Part shown: one piece after another, positions 8,596-20,000 of the stretch
Layout of the letters: the number at the start of each line of letters is the position of its first letter
How positions within the stretch are numbered: position 1 is the first letter of the stretch
Assembly (NCBI GenBank): GCA_022376515.1
Contig: WTXI01000081.1
Location: 85,747 to 149,746 of the forward strand
Source: Lactifluus volemus
Taxonomy: Eukaryota; Basidiomycota; Agaricomycetes; Russulales; Russulaceae
DNA: 64,000 nt
Direction of reading: 5' to 3'
Notes under the pieces: generated by a model
Told to the model about the DNA's origin: nothing
Seen by the model: only the letters and a program-made list of their open reading frames with translations
Databases searched by the model: none
Made by a program: the position numbers and the translations under genes

Positions 8596-10559
8596 TGGAC
8601 CACGATTGCTCGAAGGCAGCCTTCTTCTTGCCCTGTCAGAAGACAATTGACGCAGAAGAAGTGGCCCGGCTCTATGTGGAGCACATCTTCCCTCTCTTTG
8701 GCTGCCCCCACCACATCATCTCGGACAGAGATCCCCGTTTTACTGCACACTTCACCCGCCAGATGTGTGAACTGCTAGGAATCACACAGAACATCAGCTC
8801 TGCTTATCATCCGCAGACTGATGGACAATCGGAACGCGCTAATCAGTGGGTGGAGCAGTATTTGCGGATCTATGGAAGCAGCCAACAAGACGACTGGGCA
8901 AACCTTCTTCCTCTTGCCCAATTTGTTCACAACTCCTGGCCAAATGCGAGCACAGGGAAGGCTCCCTGTGAGCTCTTGTGGGGCGCAAACCCAATCATCC
9001 ACCCCTCCGGAAAAAGCACAAATATCCCAGTGTTACATCAAAGACAAATGTGGCTTAAGGAGGCTAGGGAGCGCGCCCAGGATGCTATCAGAAAAGCGCA
9101 GGAACTGTGGCTGAAAAGGCGCCAGAGAAAGAAGGGTCAAAGGCACTTCTACCCATTCGAAAAAGGACAACAAGTGTTGTTGGAAGGAACAAACCTAAAG
9201 ACAATCTACCCGTCCGCAAAACTGGGACCCAAAAGATATGGTCCATTCCCCATCATTGACGTCATTTCCCCAGTGGTGTACCGCCTCCAACTTCCCCCAC
9301 ATTGGCGCATTCACAATGTCTTCCATGCGTCCTTGTTAACACCTTACAAGGAGACGGAAGAGCATGGGCGCAACTTCACAGAACCGCCACCTGATCTGAT
9401 GGAAGGCGAACCAGAATATGAGGTGGAGCAGATCATTGATGCGCGCAAGAAAGGGAAGGCAGAGAAGCTTGAGTATCTCCTTCGTTGGAAGGGATATTCA
9501 CCCGCTCATGATAGTTGGGAACCCGCTGGCAATGTGAAGGCTCCGGAGCTCATTAAGGAGTTCTATCAGCGCAACCCCAATGCGATAGGGGGAGGAAGGA
9601 TAAAAGCGAAGAGGAAGAGACGGATCCGCACCATCATCACCCCCACTACCTCCTCCTCCATGAGTAATGCCCTACAACTTGCGTTCCAATACCCCAACTC
9701 AGAGGAGGACTACCTCCAACTCCTCGACTCGTCGTTCGACTCCCTCACGGTCTGTGAGGGGGGAGAGTGGTCCCTCTCAGAGACGTCCCTTGCCGAGGAC
9801 ACCCCAGCAGAACCAGCCCAGATCAGCGCCGCCACCGTACAGGAGGACCACCCGCTCGCCTCGCCAAGAGCCTCGCCGCAGCACCTCGTACCATCCGAGG
9901 ACCCCGTCTCCTCTCCCAGGCCCGACGCCGCCTCCCCAACTCTCGCCTATCCAGGAAGCCCTGGAGACGCTAGCAGCGGACATGAGGTTCCAGCCAGAAG
10001 TCATGTCGCTGGAGACCCCCACGCGCTGCGATCCGAACCCCCTCACGATCCCTGGAAGGTCTTCAGCTGGGCCCAACCTTCTGCAGGTGACGGTGCTCAT
10101 CAACTCCAGGGGATACGTGCAGCAGATGGGGACGGCCTACGTTCACTCGTCGTCGCGTCTTCGTCGCATGGGGGGCCGTCTGGTGGTGATTCCGGAGTCA
10201 GCCCTCTGAGAATCACGGGCAAGCGCAAGAGGAAGGGGAAGAAGTCATATTATTGCGGCAAGTGCAACAAGGACGGGGTGGACCACAAGTACGAGAACTG
10301 TCCTTTGTGGAGGGAGTGCCTCTATTGCCAGAAGAAAGGGCACTACTCCCATGACTGTCACCACCCCCATACGCGTTGCACTGTCTATAGGTGCCGGGTC
10401 TTCCCTGACCACCAGTACTATGGGAGGGACTGTCCTATCAAGGCCACGGAGTTGCGGCCCGTTACTCATCTTTGGGATGAGTATGATGCAGATGACGTCG
10501 ATGCAGGTGAGGCGCTTTTTGATGACATTGACTGGGAATCCATGGACAGGGGTGACTGA
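8595..10559 (+). CDS. Pol part 3: integrase core, chromodomain and C-terminal zinc-knuckle tail
   Basis: The integrase core continues with SDRDPRF (second Asp, about 8721) and TDGQSERANQ (catalytic Glu, about 8829). The GPFPIIDVI, HNVFHASLL segment follows, then a chromodomain (EYEVEQIIDARK, YLLRWKGY, DSWEP; about 9415-9580). Chromodomains of this class direct integration to chromatin marks. Unusually, the frame continues about 325 codons further. A Ser/Pro-rich stretch (9660-10200) leads to a KRKRKGKK basic patch and Cys/His clusters, including a perfect CCHC knuckle CLYCQKKGHYSHDC (about 10318-10360), then an acidic end. The stop at 10559 lies 38 bp before the 3' LTR. A second frame is open across the low-complexity part. 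Confidence 0.88.
   Translation: MDHDCSKAAFFLPCQKTIDAEEVARLYVEHIFPLFGCPHHIISDRDPRFTAHFTRQMCELLGITQNISSAYHPQTDGQSERANQWVEQYLRIYGSSQQDDWANLLPLAQFVHNSWPNASTGKAPCELLWGANPIIHPSGKSTNIPVLHQRQMWLKEARERAQDAIRKAQELWLKRRQRKKGQRHFYPFEKGQQVLLEGTNLKTIYPSAKLGPKRYGPFPIIDVISPVVYRLQLPPHWRIHNVFHASLLTPYKETEEHGRNFTEPPPDLMEGEPEYEVEQIIDARKKGKAEKLEYLLRWKGYSPAHDSWEPAGNVKAPELIKEFYQRNPNAIGGGRIKAKRKRRIRTIITPTTSSSMSNALQLAFQYPNSEEDYLQLLDSSFDSLTVCEGGEWSLSETSLAEDTPAEPAQISAATVQEDHPLASPRASPQHLVPSEDPVSSPRPDAASPTLAYPGSPGDASSGHEVPARSHVAGDPHALRSEPPHDPWKVFSWAQPSAGDGAHQLQGIRAADGDGLRSLVVASSSHGGPSGGDSGVSPLRITGKRKRKGKKSYYCGKCNKDGVDHKYENCPLWRECLYCQKKGHYSHDCHHPHTRCTVYRCRVFPDHQYYGRDCPIKATELRPVTHLWDEYDADDVDAGEALFDDIDWESMDRGD
9667..10209 (+). 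CDS. Overlapping frame inside the pol tail (unproven)
   Basis: A 180-codon ATG-initiated frame (MPYNLRSNTPTQRR...) lies wholly inside the Ser/Pro-rich tail of pol, in a different frame. It is Arg/Pro/Ser/Thr-rich for 120 residues and then becomes less biased (LLQVTVLINSRGYVQQMGTAYV) before ending at 10209, just before the zinc-knuckle part of the main frame. Both frames are stop-free throughout. It could be a small basic protein, an older gag-like start, or a by-product of GC-rich composition. No splice or ribosome signal was identified. Confidence 0.35.
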   Translation: MPYNLRSNTPTQRRTTSNSSTRRSTPSRSVRGESGPSQRRPLPRTPQQNQPRSAPPPYRRTTRSPRQEPRRSTSYHPRTPSPLPGPTPPPQLSPIQEALETLAADMRFQPEVMSLETPTRCDPNPLTIPGRSSAGPNLLQVTVLINSRGYVQQMGTAYVHSSSRLRRMGGRLVVIPESAL

Positions 10560-10577
10560 GGCGCATGGTGGTACATG

Positions 10578-10596
10578 TGCCTAGGAGAGAGGGTAC
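10578..10596 (+). other. Polypurine tract
   Basis: CTAGGAGAGAGGGTAC immediately precedes the 3' LTR. The purine run AGGAGAGAGGG is the expected plus-strand primer. The same sequence, inverted, borders the older LTR at 63037-63061. Confidence 0.8.
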
Positions 10597-11530
10597 TGTT
10601 ACGGTTATGCGGGCCGCCCGGCCCATTTCTTACTATTTTCCGTCTGATTTTCGACTTGTGTTGTGACCTAGGACCCCTTTCCTTGGCCAGCCCCTTCTGT
10701 TCCGCTTCTAGGGGCTGTGCGTCGCCGTTTTGGACATGTATTTGACTCAGGGATCATGACTCAAATCTTGAGTCAGCGTTCTTGACTCAGATCTTGAGTC
10801 AGACGCACTGAGTCAGTTCTTGAGTCATCAGAACTGACTCAGGTCCTTAGTCAATAGTCTTGACTTCGCTACTGTACTGTGACCTTTGTAGGATAGTTGG
10901 CTGGCCCTCTGTACGCATAAATAGGGCCCTGTAGACGAGCTAAAGCCCCAGCTTCAGCTTCGTCTAGAATCGCAGTTCATTGTCTCCTGCTCACACTCGC
11001 ATCGCATCTTCCTCTCTTCTTGTGAATCCCCTCTTCGTACCTTGATCCAGGTACTTCGCGCCACGATCAGACATCTGTGAATTTGTTCCATTTCCTTGAA
11101 ACAAGTTCCCAGATGCCTGAACCCTAATACGAACGCGCTGTGAGAAGTAGTCTCACTTCTCACCTCGCGTCCGCGTCACAAACCTTAGTTCAACCTCTCA
11201 CGAGTGTCCTTGGAAGGCGAGACTCTCTTGCATTCCAATTACACTCGCGCCCGTGTTGCGGTTGAACCTACACATCGTCATTTATCCATCTGCCACCGTC
11301 TATCCTTTTTAGGAACGGTAACTCCGACCATCGCGTGCGCCGGCCCGTACTAACCGCCTCACGCGATACGAACCTCCGAGAGTTCGCACAGTCAAGTCTA
11401 CTCCTCTGGGACCTTGTCTGCGCGTGCTAGAATCGACTATTTGGTGTTGCTAGTCCTGTCCGACTCGCCACAGCAAATAGCCAACCAGAACGAAGCTCAC
11501 TTCGAGCCACGGTCCCTGCGAACCGTGACA
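10597..11530 (+). repeat. 3' LTR
   Basis: A 934-bp direct repeat of 3061-3994 with TG...CA ends, followed by the target duplication CCTAA (11531-11535). It carries the same bZIP array and TATA box. Confidence 0.95.
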
Positions 11531-11535
11531 CCTAA

Positions 11536-12120
11536 TTCCAGGCTCAGTCTACTGTTTGTGGGCCTCAGATAATGTTGATCGTGCATAAAGGTGCGTGTGG
11601 TAGTCAATAAACAGTGGAAGCGATGAGGCTAGATAACGATGAATTGACGATGGGGCCGCGTAATGCATTGTCAAGAACACGTGACACTCACCTTCCAAAA
11701 TAAGGAGGAGTATCCCACATTGCCTGTGACAGGCTGATGCATGACTCATGCATCAGGCGTTGATATGATGATTTTGGGCATCAGATGCTGAGTTTCATCA
11801 GATGCCGGGTCCGACCCGTCATCACGACAACCCTGCACCCAACAGCTGTCTTTACGGCATTGGTGGAGGGAGGGACAGGGCTGTACGTACCCTCTCAAAT
11901 GTTCATGAAATTCTGTCCACAAGTCGACTCACAATTAAAGATTTTGCTTAAAATCGCGGGAAGTCGTTCGCCTGCTCGAGGCCGGGACACTGCTACAATT
12001 AAGCCCAGTACGGCCCGGGCATGAGCGTTCAATGCTTGTCGATGTTGTTGAGACGCGTGTCGGTCGTGGTCGCGTAATTGCTGGAATGATCGTTACAAAT
12101 TTGTCATTCAGGTCATGTTA
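11536..12120. other. Non-coding segment with an F-box upstream-type repeat and a palindrome
   Basis: No gene seen. 11734-11756 is a perfect palindrome (11-bp arms, 1-nt centre) whose middle reads ATGACTCAT. From about 11840 the sequence matches the upstream repeat found near the F-box genes at about 32860-33100, 36640-36900 and 53700-54000 (CACCCAACAGC, TTTACGGCAT, GTCCACAAGTCGA). Confidence 0.6.
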
Positions 12121-12996
12121 CACACGTTGTACACCCGCGTAGTGCCAGTGATCCGGGTCAGAGTCAGCGTTGGGAAGCTGTTCTACACTGGATAAAAACG
12201 GTGAAAACTTACCCCATATTTAAGGTAGACACATACTTGAAACTTGCCAATTCAACGTACGGCACAATATGGCCAATCCGAAATCCGTTCCATCTCGAAC
12301 GATCAGGATGACCAAAGTTGATGTCGGCGTGCCGGTCAACGAAGTACAGTTTCGCTTCTTTGAAGGACCCGGGCATCTGCGTGCAACCGATAAACTGAAC
12401 TAATTCTAATCGGGGAAGGTCAAAATCCAACGGCCTCCAACTTCTTTCTCGTCACGGCTTCATCGCGGACTACAGCGACCGTTTTCGCCCCGACGAGGGC
12501 GACAACACCTGCTGCCCGTGCAATTATGTCGACCTCTCTTCACCGCCTCCAAGTCCCGGAGTGACTCGCCGCACCACTCTATCACACGTCCTCTTCGATT
12601 GCCCCCTATACACTGAACAGAGGGCGTCCACCCTCTCCCACTACTCCTCCGCCTCCATCTTCTCCTCCGAGCAAGGGGGCCGCAACCTAGCCCAGTTCAT
12701 CTTCCTCACCCAGGCCACCCTCCGTCCCCTGCCCCCCAGACCAGACCCCCCTTGAACGTTTGCCGTTGGACAGCGGACGATGTAAGTCACACTTCTGTCT
12801 TCTCTGCTTCCCTGCCTCCGTATATACTCCTTGTCATGCTGCCTTCGATCACTCCTCCCATTATTTTGTCTCTTACTTTACCCTCTTTACGTCGGTACTT
12901 GTCTTGTAGGCTCTGTCTTGTTGCTTGTTGCAGGGACAATAAACCCCAATTCAAAAAAAAAAGAAGGTCAAAATCGAGCTGATTGAAGAACGGGTA
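12121..12996 (-). pseudogene. F-box/LRR gene fragment split by a LINE
   Basis: Minus-strand remnant of the middle of the F-box family. 12121-12427 matches the part around 37500-37800 of the intact gene (LYFVDRHADINFGHPDRSRW compares with LYFVDRYAYISVGYPDLPRW there). The match resumes for about 20 bp after 12963, after an inserted LINE tail. There is no F-box and no C-terminus. Upstream-type repeat abuts it on the left, so the fragment is also rearranged. Confidence 0.7.
12428..12962 (+). mobile_element. 5'-truncated LINE (non-LTR retrotransposon) insertion
   Basis: A 535-bp insert bounded by a 13-bp target duplication GAAGGTCAAAATC (12415-12427 and 12963-12975) and ending in an A-tail after CCCCAATTC. 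Its first 325 bp are open and encode the C-terminus of a LINE reverse transcriptase, with the terminal zinc knuckle CCPC...HVLFDC, ending at a TGA near 12756. A 3' UTR follows. Truncation and A-tail are typical of target-primed insertion. It interrupts an F-box relic. Confidence 0.85.
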
Positions 12997-13683
12997 GTAA
13001 GATAGGACGGTATAAAAGAGAATTGGCAAGGCGCTACATTGTTGCCTGTGCACGACCTTGTGCCCATCCTTTTCCCCAATGGTACCATTTTGTCGACCTC
13101 TCTCTGATGGTCCCGTGCTGCAGAACCCAAATTCGCTGCGGGGTATTCGTGATGCACGATGACATGTCAACTGCCGGTGAGCGTTGATTGGGATGGTTGG
13201 GCTCGTCCTGCCCTGCCTCGCCATGTCCCTTTATTTTACCTCGCTTCCCCCACAGCTTGGTTGACTGGTTCTGCCATGTGCACGGAACACAATAGAAGGT
13301 TGCAGTCGGAACCCTAACTCAGAAATGGCGGCTTTAACGAATGTCTCCTGAGGTATAAAGTCCGCCGTTTTGTGTACTCTGTTTTTCCGATCATCTAGAA
13401 GAATAGATACTACCACTGCGCTATGGAATGCTCCCTCTCCGTTCCTACCCGTCGAATGTCAACAACGATCGACGTCGTTCAGCCATCTCCGAAACGAATT
13501 TAGCCACGCCGGGCCCCGGCCCCGCGTGCCAGTGCGCCACCTCCTACTAGTACGTCCCTAACGTCGGAACGCAAGTCAGAACTACTGGATTTCTTGTTTC
13601 AAGATACGCCACCTGCTATCACTCAAACCGTCTGTGATGTGGCCACCTGTGCAGGGGGAATGTAACTGATGATTTAGAGAGTA
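12997..13683. other. No recognisable gene
   Basis: Only short frames without family resemblance. A stretch at about 13540-13640 reads as plausible protein (TSERKSELLDFLFQD) but has no start and no neighbour to join. Confidence 0.5.
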
Positions 13684-13699
13684 GTGCTGCGAGTTTCTG

Positions 13700-16649
13700 G
13701 CATCGACACTACCGCGGGCATAATCAATGCTTTCACTTGCACTGGCAGCCCTCTGTTGGAGTATATTGGCACTTTGGGAGGAGATGGTGGATACCGAGGA
13801 GGGACGAGGATTGGCCGCGGCAGGTCAGAGGAGCCCGAGGAACGCGACGCCATCATGATCGTCATCCGAGTCGGCGGCCTGAACGTGACCCGGGATGGAT
13901 CACTGACATGCACTCTCCGTCGCTCCCCGTTGGTGGCGGACGCCCAGACCGTTTTACGATACCCCTTCACGTTTCACGCTCACCTACATTCCTTTAGATA
14001 GCGTTACTTTATTTCATGAGGCTCCTCGCGCGTCTGTAGCATCACTCCGAGCCGAGGACAGATCGCGCTGCTCGTCATTTTCTCTCATCTCAAAGACATT
14101 TCGACTTTATTGTAGCAATTATTAGTTATATTAGTAGCTTCTATGATGGAGTCTGGACTCTAGCTTTAATATCTCCGAGCAATCAAGTTTGTAAAGGGCA
14201 TCACATGCTCACTTTCGTTCCTTCCCATTCTCGCGTGCCTTCTCTGCGTTGTCGCTTTTATCCTGCTCGTTTTCCTTCGTTATCACTCTCAGACATTCAA
14301 TTTCGCATTCACCTTCCAGGCACTAGTAGCAGCTGTAGAACTCGCCCCAAAATATGGCATGTAATTCCTCAAACATCGAAACCTCCGTCCTGCCAGTTCA
14401 ACGCTAGCCTCAACTTAATCAAAGAAATTGCGATTGCGTGCCGCAGAAACCTCACAACCCCCAATCTATACTGCGTGGTTTACGGAACATTTTCTCAACA
14501 GGATGTTCCATGAATTTTTCGCCACGATTCTTGATCACGAAGTCGAGGATTGAGCGCTGGAACGCTTCTGTGATGTAGTATCGGTCCCTTCGAGGATCTG
14601 ACGCTGGAAGCCAATGGCTGTCAATAATAAGAATGGCGGCAAGATCCTTGATCAAAGGTCGCAAGAGATCGTAGAACGAATGGAGGAGGTTGGGTGACAT
14701 GTGCCTTGGGAGATTACTGATTAACCGCGTTCTGGACCCATGGTCCCCGTTCAAAGCGGCCCATGATTCCGTGTCGATCTTTTCCTTGGGAGTGTTTTCA
14801 GGCTGCGCGACCACAGCCCAGTAAAGGAGCAGCCAAAACACAGATTCCGCATCGTGTTCGAGTTCATGCCTCCACATGCCGTGAAATTCGTTATCACCAG
14901 TCTCTTTAGGATTAAAGATGAATTCTTTATTTGAGCTCGAAAAATTCTTAACTCGGTCCGGGTGGGCATCAGCATAGCGATCGGGACTGTTGGGAATCCC
15001 AGGGACCCTGGCGAAAACGGGTGGCACAGGTCCTCCCCGTTCAACAGCTCGAGCAATAAACAAAGGTGTTCCCTCGTAGAAAGGAGAGTCAGGCCAGCAT
15101 ACGGATAACGATCGGAACCCAACTCACAGTTCGGTACATTTGCGTCTTCTTATCAGGATCTAAGTGCTCCGCAAGGTTAAAGTCAACAAGGAGCATCGAT
15201 GTTTCCAACGGATTGGAGCTACGTCCAACCATTGTCAGCGACAATCCAATTTCAACTTCTATATATACATACCTCAAGCCCAGGAGATACTTGGCATAGC
15301 AGAGCGGCAACCCGTTGGTCTCCGCCTCTTCCGCAGGAGAAACAGACACGGTGTTCGGCGGCAGCGAGCGTTTCGAGGAATTCTCGACATACAGAACGTT
15401 TCCTGAGCTGATATCACGATGAAGGACCTTGCGGTGGAGCCGCAAATACCGCAATACTTGTAAACGTGTCAGCAGATCGCATCACAACACAGATTCAAAT
15501 ACCTTCTAGAACGTCGAACAACGTCTCCAACACTTTAGACAGTGTAGGGATGCTCGCGAAAGTGGATCCACTCTCTCCAAGGCCCAAGCGGTACTTGCAC
15601 CTTTCTTTGACATAGGAGGCCTAATTGTTTCGCCATATGCGGCCACCACAACGCCAGGCACCCGCTCCGGTTTGTGAACATACTCGTTGAGAATTCTTAG
15701 TTCTGCAAAACGTCTTTCAACTCGGCAAAATTGATCCTTAAGTACAGTGAGATCGTTGCCTTCAACTTTGAAATTTGGATTGGAGAGAACATGTGTACGA
15801 GTTGTGAACGGATTTCTCGCATATACAGGGTAAAACCCAGGACACTCTTTCGTGCCTCCCTGATAAGTGATCTTTATGGTATACGTTGCCGTGGTTTCCT
15901 TATCGGGCTTGGTCTCGGTATAGGATGGATCTGCGAAGCGTTCTCCAGGCTCGTAGAGACGATATATGAACGCATATAAAAGCTTGTTAAGGTCTGGGTC
16001 ATTCCATTCGACATCGAATTCCCGTATACCTTCGCCGCCAATCCCAAAAAGGAATTTGACGTTGTCGGAGGAGGAAAGGAAACCTTGCGCAACGTAGAGG
16101 TCGGGTCTAGCCAAAAGCAGGTAGTGGAGATATGACATCGCCTGTCGCTTCTGATTTTCCTCGGTTTTTCCCGCAGATACCTCCTCCCCTGCAAGTCGAA
16201 TAAATGGCCAAGGAATGACGCCGTTGTTGTTGTTCCAGTCGTCCTCAAAGGCAGCCGTGATGTCGGGCATGCACATTGTGTCCGTAACGTGACCATTTGA
16301 TGATTTGTGTTCCGTATTCCGGAACACTAGGGTAGGGAGGTTTGGGAAATCTAAAGTGAAGACGATATGTCGGCAGGAATGCCAACTACGTAGACAGGGA
16401 GTGCTCACCCCTGTCCTTTATAAATTTGGCCACCTTATTGGCCAATGAAAGAAATTCTCTCGAGTGTTCGTCATGCTCAGGAACCCCTTCGGGGGGTTCG
16501 ACACCCAAAAAGTTGCGGAACTCTGACTTGTCATGAAAAGGTTCGAGCAGAAAGTGATCATTGTAAGCGAAACTGTGGACTAAAGGGGCCTGGCCACGAG
16601 GAGGTGTACATGGGCCTGAATCAGGAGAAGTTGGAAATGACGTTGACAT
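13700..16649. repeat. Segmental duplication, copy 1 (FunK1 block)
   Basis: Matches 27240-30120 in the same orientation across the kinase gene and about 700 bp of its 3' flank. Copy 1 has extra sequence in the 3' flank and diverges by scattered substitutions and small indels. On the right it ends at the transposon copy A insertion, and homology to the kinase 5' region resumes at 23370. Confidence 0.85.
14452..16649 (-). pseudogene. FunK1-type protein kinase, copy 1 (frameshifted and interrupted)
   Basis: Same five-exon plan as the copy at 27905-30120. It retains the N-terminal FunK1 region (VPWPFIRLAG-like), the HRDISSGN catalytic loop, the LVDFNLAEH metal-binding loop and the C-lobe (GTPLFIARAV, HELEHDAESVFWLLLYWAV). 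Near 15612 it reads TTTGACAT where copy 2 reads TTTAAACAT, a net loss of one base. The exon then runs out of frame to a stop at 15506, before the catalytic loop. The reading frame at its 5' end is also broken by the 6.72-kb transposon at 16650: upstream, at 23370-23435, four to five GTTGACAT/GTTGACATGGAC units read on the minus strand as Met-Ser-Thr-Ser repeats joining the start of the gene. FunK1 kinases are a fungal-specific expanded family; this copy is probably inactive. Confidence 0.85.
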
Positions 16650-16706
16650 CAAGGGGGTGTCGGGATGGGACTTCCTGACCGGGGGTAGGGGGGGGGGGGG
16701 GGGGGG
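16650..16706. repeat. Left terminal inverted repeat and poly-G tract of copy A
   Basis: The terminal 21 bp match the inverted right end exactly. A G19 run follows 38 bp in. The corresponding run in copy B is G18. Confidence 0.85.
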
Positions 16707-17067
16707 CTCGATCTGTAAATGAAAAATTCTGACATGGAAAGTTTTTTGTGGAAATGGCACCCAATGACCTGGGTTGTGTCCAGAAGTGTGGAAAAACAGT
16801 TGGCAGTGTGGCAGAGTGACAGGACACGTCGCGATCTGCAGATCTGTGGAGGGTCCCTACCACAGTATCCAGAACCTAAGTAGATGGGTCAGTAGCTAGC
16901 ATTCGAATCAGTACCGTTGCCTTCTTGTGTGCGTGTAATACCTCACCATACGCTAAATCCGAAACTGCTTTGCTATACGACCAGGACTTAGAAAATACAG
17001 GGAAATGCCAAAGACTCAAATAAGGTATGACGTCATTTACACTGCAAACCGGATACAGAGTCCCTAA

Positions 17068-20000
17068 TTTAGGTGTCACTACCGAAGCCAAGATAGGGGC
17101 TTAGACCAAGGCTCAAATAAATTCAATGATGGGAGCACCCTTGAATGCCCCGCGTGCAAAGAGATGATTCATGTCGGAACAGGCGGACGCAGGAACCTTG
17201 AGTCACATCGTGGCTCCAAGGCATGTCGCGCAGCCCTGTGCGCGGCAGAAAAGAAAGCGCAAGAGAAAGCGAGTCAAGACACCAGTCTTGACACCAGGTG
17301 GCGGCCAAAGCCCAACCACGTATTGGAAACATTCTTCTTGCCTAAAGTGCCTTTAAATCCACCGTCCGTGTCAGCACCACCCCCCGTTGACTTGCCTGTT
17401 GAAGCAAGCGTTGAAGAAACCTCCGGCTCATCCCTTGGCTCATCCATGGCTTGGCTCGATCCTTCCCTCAGGCCCGAGAAAGCAAACGCGCAAGGCAAGG
17501 CGCAAGGGCCCGAGCCATCGAAACTTGCATCAAAGACCAAGCCAAAGACATCAAGAATGACACAGTTTCAGGCTGCGTCGAAAGGGGCCAAGAAAGGGGC
17601 TGAAACCCATGCCCGTCAAAGCCAAAGCCAAGGTCAAGGTCAAGGTCAAGGTCAAGGTCAAAGTGCTATCGAAATCATTCATCAGCTTGAGGCTGCCGTG
17701 AATCGAATCCCATCCAGCGTACCTTATGCAGCTCTAGATCATCGCCTTAACGCATTTGCTATCGATCCCCACGCCTGTGTTGCCAACTTGGAGCCTGATG
17801 AGGACGACTGGGCGATCTTGAATCCTATGTTCAAGGCCTCTTTTGGGTGGGGAGAGACAGAAGCGCGAGCTGCCGTTCCGCATATGCTGAATCGTGGACC
17901 GCACGGCTTGGATGGGTTCATTCGATTCTTGAAGCATTTTGTTGTCAAACGAGGTCTTGAAGCGGCGTTGTTTGAAACCAAAGTACAGATGCTCATTAGT
18001 GAGCTAGAAAGCCAGTAAGTGTGTATGCCTTGTCAAGCAGCAATGGGCACTCACACAACAAGCCAGGTATCCGAGTTCCTTGCCGAGTCCTCCAGATTTG
18101 GCCAGCCCAAGAACAAGCCCAAGGACATCCCAGCCCTCGGAAGTAATTGACGTTGATAGCCTAGACTCAGATGGGGAAGGTCAAGGGGATGTCGTCCAAG
18201 TCCAAGGGCAAGTCGAGCAGCAAGTCCAACCACAGGCCGGCGCGGCTGCAAAACGTCCATGCAAGTGCCCATGTCGGGGTATTTGTGTCCCATTCCCAGA
18301 TGGGAAGAGCCCTCATACGTCATATCCGTTTGGCCTACACCGTGAACGGTTCATGCCATGGAATTACTGGACAAGTGATGATGCGTTCCACATACAATCA
18401 AAGTTATGTAAGAACGTAACGCGAAACGAGCGCGAGGCCTGTGAAGAGTGCGAAAATCTCACCTCAAGTACCCTCTACATGGGCATCATGGACAGAATCA
18501 AGTATGGTGCACACGAGAATATTCCCCTTGTTTACCATGGAGTTGGTGGGCTTGCAACTATCGTAAGGCGCAAACAAGACCGCATTGAAACCCTGCGTAT
18601 GACGAAGCTCAATGACAGTCGAAAGTTGCTGGGAAAGATGGGAGCGTTGGAAGACCACAAGCAATGGGTGCTCGCTGTAGCAAGTGGGCGCGTCGATCGT
18701 GTGGCTTCGCTGGTACAGGCAGGATTAAATCACAGGACAGGGATCAAGGCTCTCATTCAACAGTACGAGCGTGCGGCAGACAGGCTTTACCAACCCAGAG
18801 GTTACTCCAAGGACGACATCATGCGTTCAATCGTCCTTCTTCGGCTAGGGGGAGCCCGCGTTGCTGAGTTTGCCCACCGGTCCTTGGCCTTGCCAAGTCT
18901 CACAACAATTCGGCGCAATACAGTCTTGCACGCACTGGTGGTGTCGCCTTCCTTCCCTACTCTTGCTGAGATTGAAGCAAATCTTCAATCATGCTATGCT
19001 GCTCGGGATTCGATCTGTGAAAGCCACTCTGGGCCAGGACTCGGACTCGGACTCAGACTCGGAGGGGGCACTCAAAAAATTATACATGAAGTCGTTATGC
19101 TGGATGAGCTAGCAACGGAGAAGCGCATCCGCTGGGACGATTCAACGAACAAATTTCTGGGGACATGCCGTGAACACAATCACAGTATTCCCTTGGACTT
19201 TACCTCGGAAAGGGAGCTTGATATGCTATGCGATGCAATCGCGCACGACCAGGTACACCTTGCATCGGAGGTACGCAGTGTTGTTATACTCACGCTCGGC
19301 TTCACAACTGATATAACGACGCACCTTCGTGTCCACATTTCACACAGGCAACTGTTGCGGCAATAGGTGCATTATCACCCAAGCCGAGGGAATACGCCGC
19401 CCTGCCAATACTGCTTTCGGGCACCTGCAAAGCTGAAACGGGCAAACAGCACGCAAATCTGATCAAAGCCGTTCTTGAGGTCTGCACGAAACATAGCACA
19501 AGAAATAACACACTTTATAGGACGGTCTGCATTGCATCTGATGGTGAAGCAAAGCGTGGCGATGCTCTGGTACTTGTCACCATGTCATCTGTGCTCAATC
19601 GAAGCTCCCCAATTTATGCACAGCTCCGTCCCCTTGAGCTCATGAATTTCCTTGTGGGGCCTGATGACATTACGGCTGATAAGGATTTCAAACATGTCAT
19701 CAAGCGTCAACGTAACGTTCTGATGCGGAACAAGGGGATCGAAATTCAAGGCTTTTGTATTACCCCCACCACACTCCGCATTCACCTGGGCTCCAATGGT
19801 GTTGCACCTCATCGCATACAATCGCTCCTCAATCCAAATGACAAACAAGACGTCATCCTTGCGTACTCTCTATTGAAGGAAGTGTGGTCCCTTCCTCCAC
19901 CACCTCCTGGCTCAGACCCTGTCTTCTCACGCGCCCGGGAAGCGCTCAACATCTATGGCAATTTCGCGCGCCACTTAATTATGCCGTATATTCAGATCAA

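Larger units (their letters stand above)
3061..11530 (+). mobile_element. Ty3/Gypsy chromovirus (Tf1/sushi-like LTR retrotransposon)
   Basis: An 8,470-bp element with two 934-bp LTRs that looked identical wherever I compared them, flanked by the 5-bp target duplication CCTAA (3056-3060 and 11531-11535). Internal order is primer-binding site, gag with zinc knuckle, protease, reverse transcriptase, RNase H, integrase with HHCC and DDE residues, chromodomain, then a further zinc-knuckle tail. This order plus the chromodomain defines a chromovirus. The priming site and long gag-pol are Tf1/sushi-like. Matching LTRs and a perfect target duplication indicate recent insertion. Pol is nevertheless split by single-base frame changes near 6101, 6832 and 8572, all next to homopolymers. 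It inserted 75 bp downstream of the hAT stop codon. Confidence 0.95.

Noticed and set aside
13684..14001. A 105-codon plus-strand frame with a partial counterpart at 27271-27576
   Set aside because: The frame is not conserved between the two duplicated blocks (indels change it), so it is treated as the 3' flank of the kinase.
17630..17660. Tandem CAAGGT hexamers and CTCGGA repeats in the transposase gene as a regulatory repeat or CRISPR-like array
   Set aside because: They are in-frame coding microsatellites (Gln-Gly and similar repeats) without spacers.
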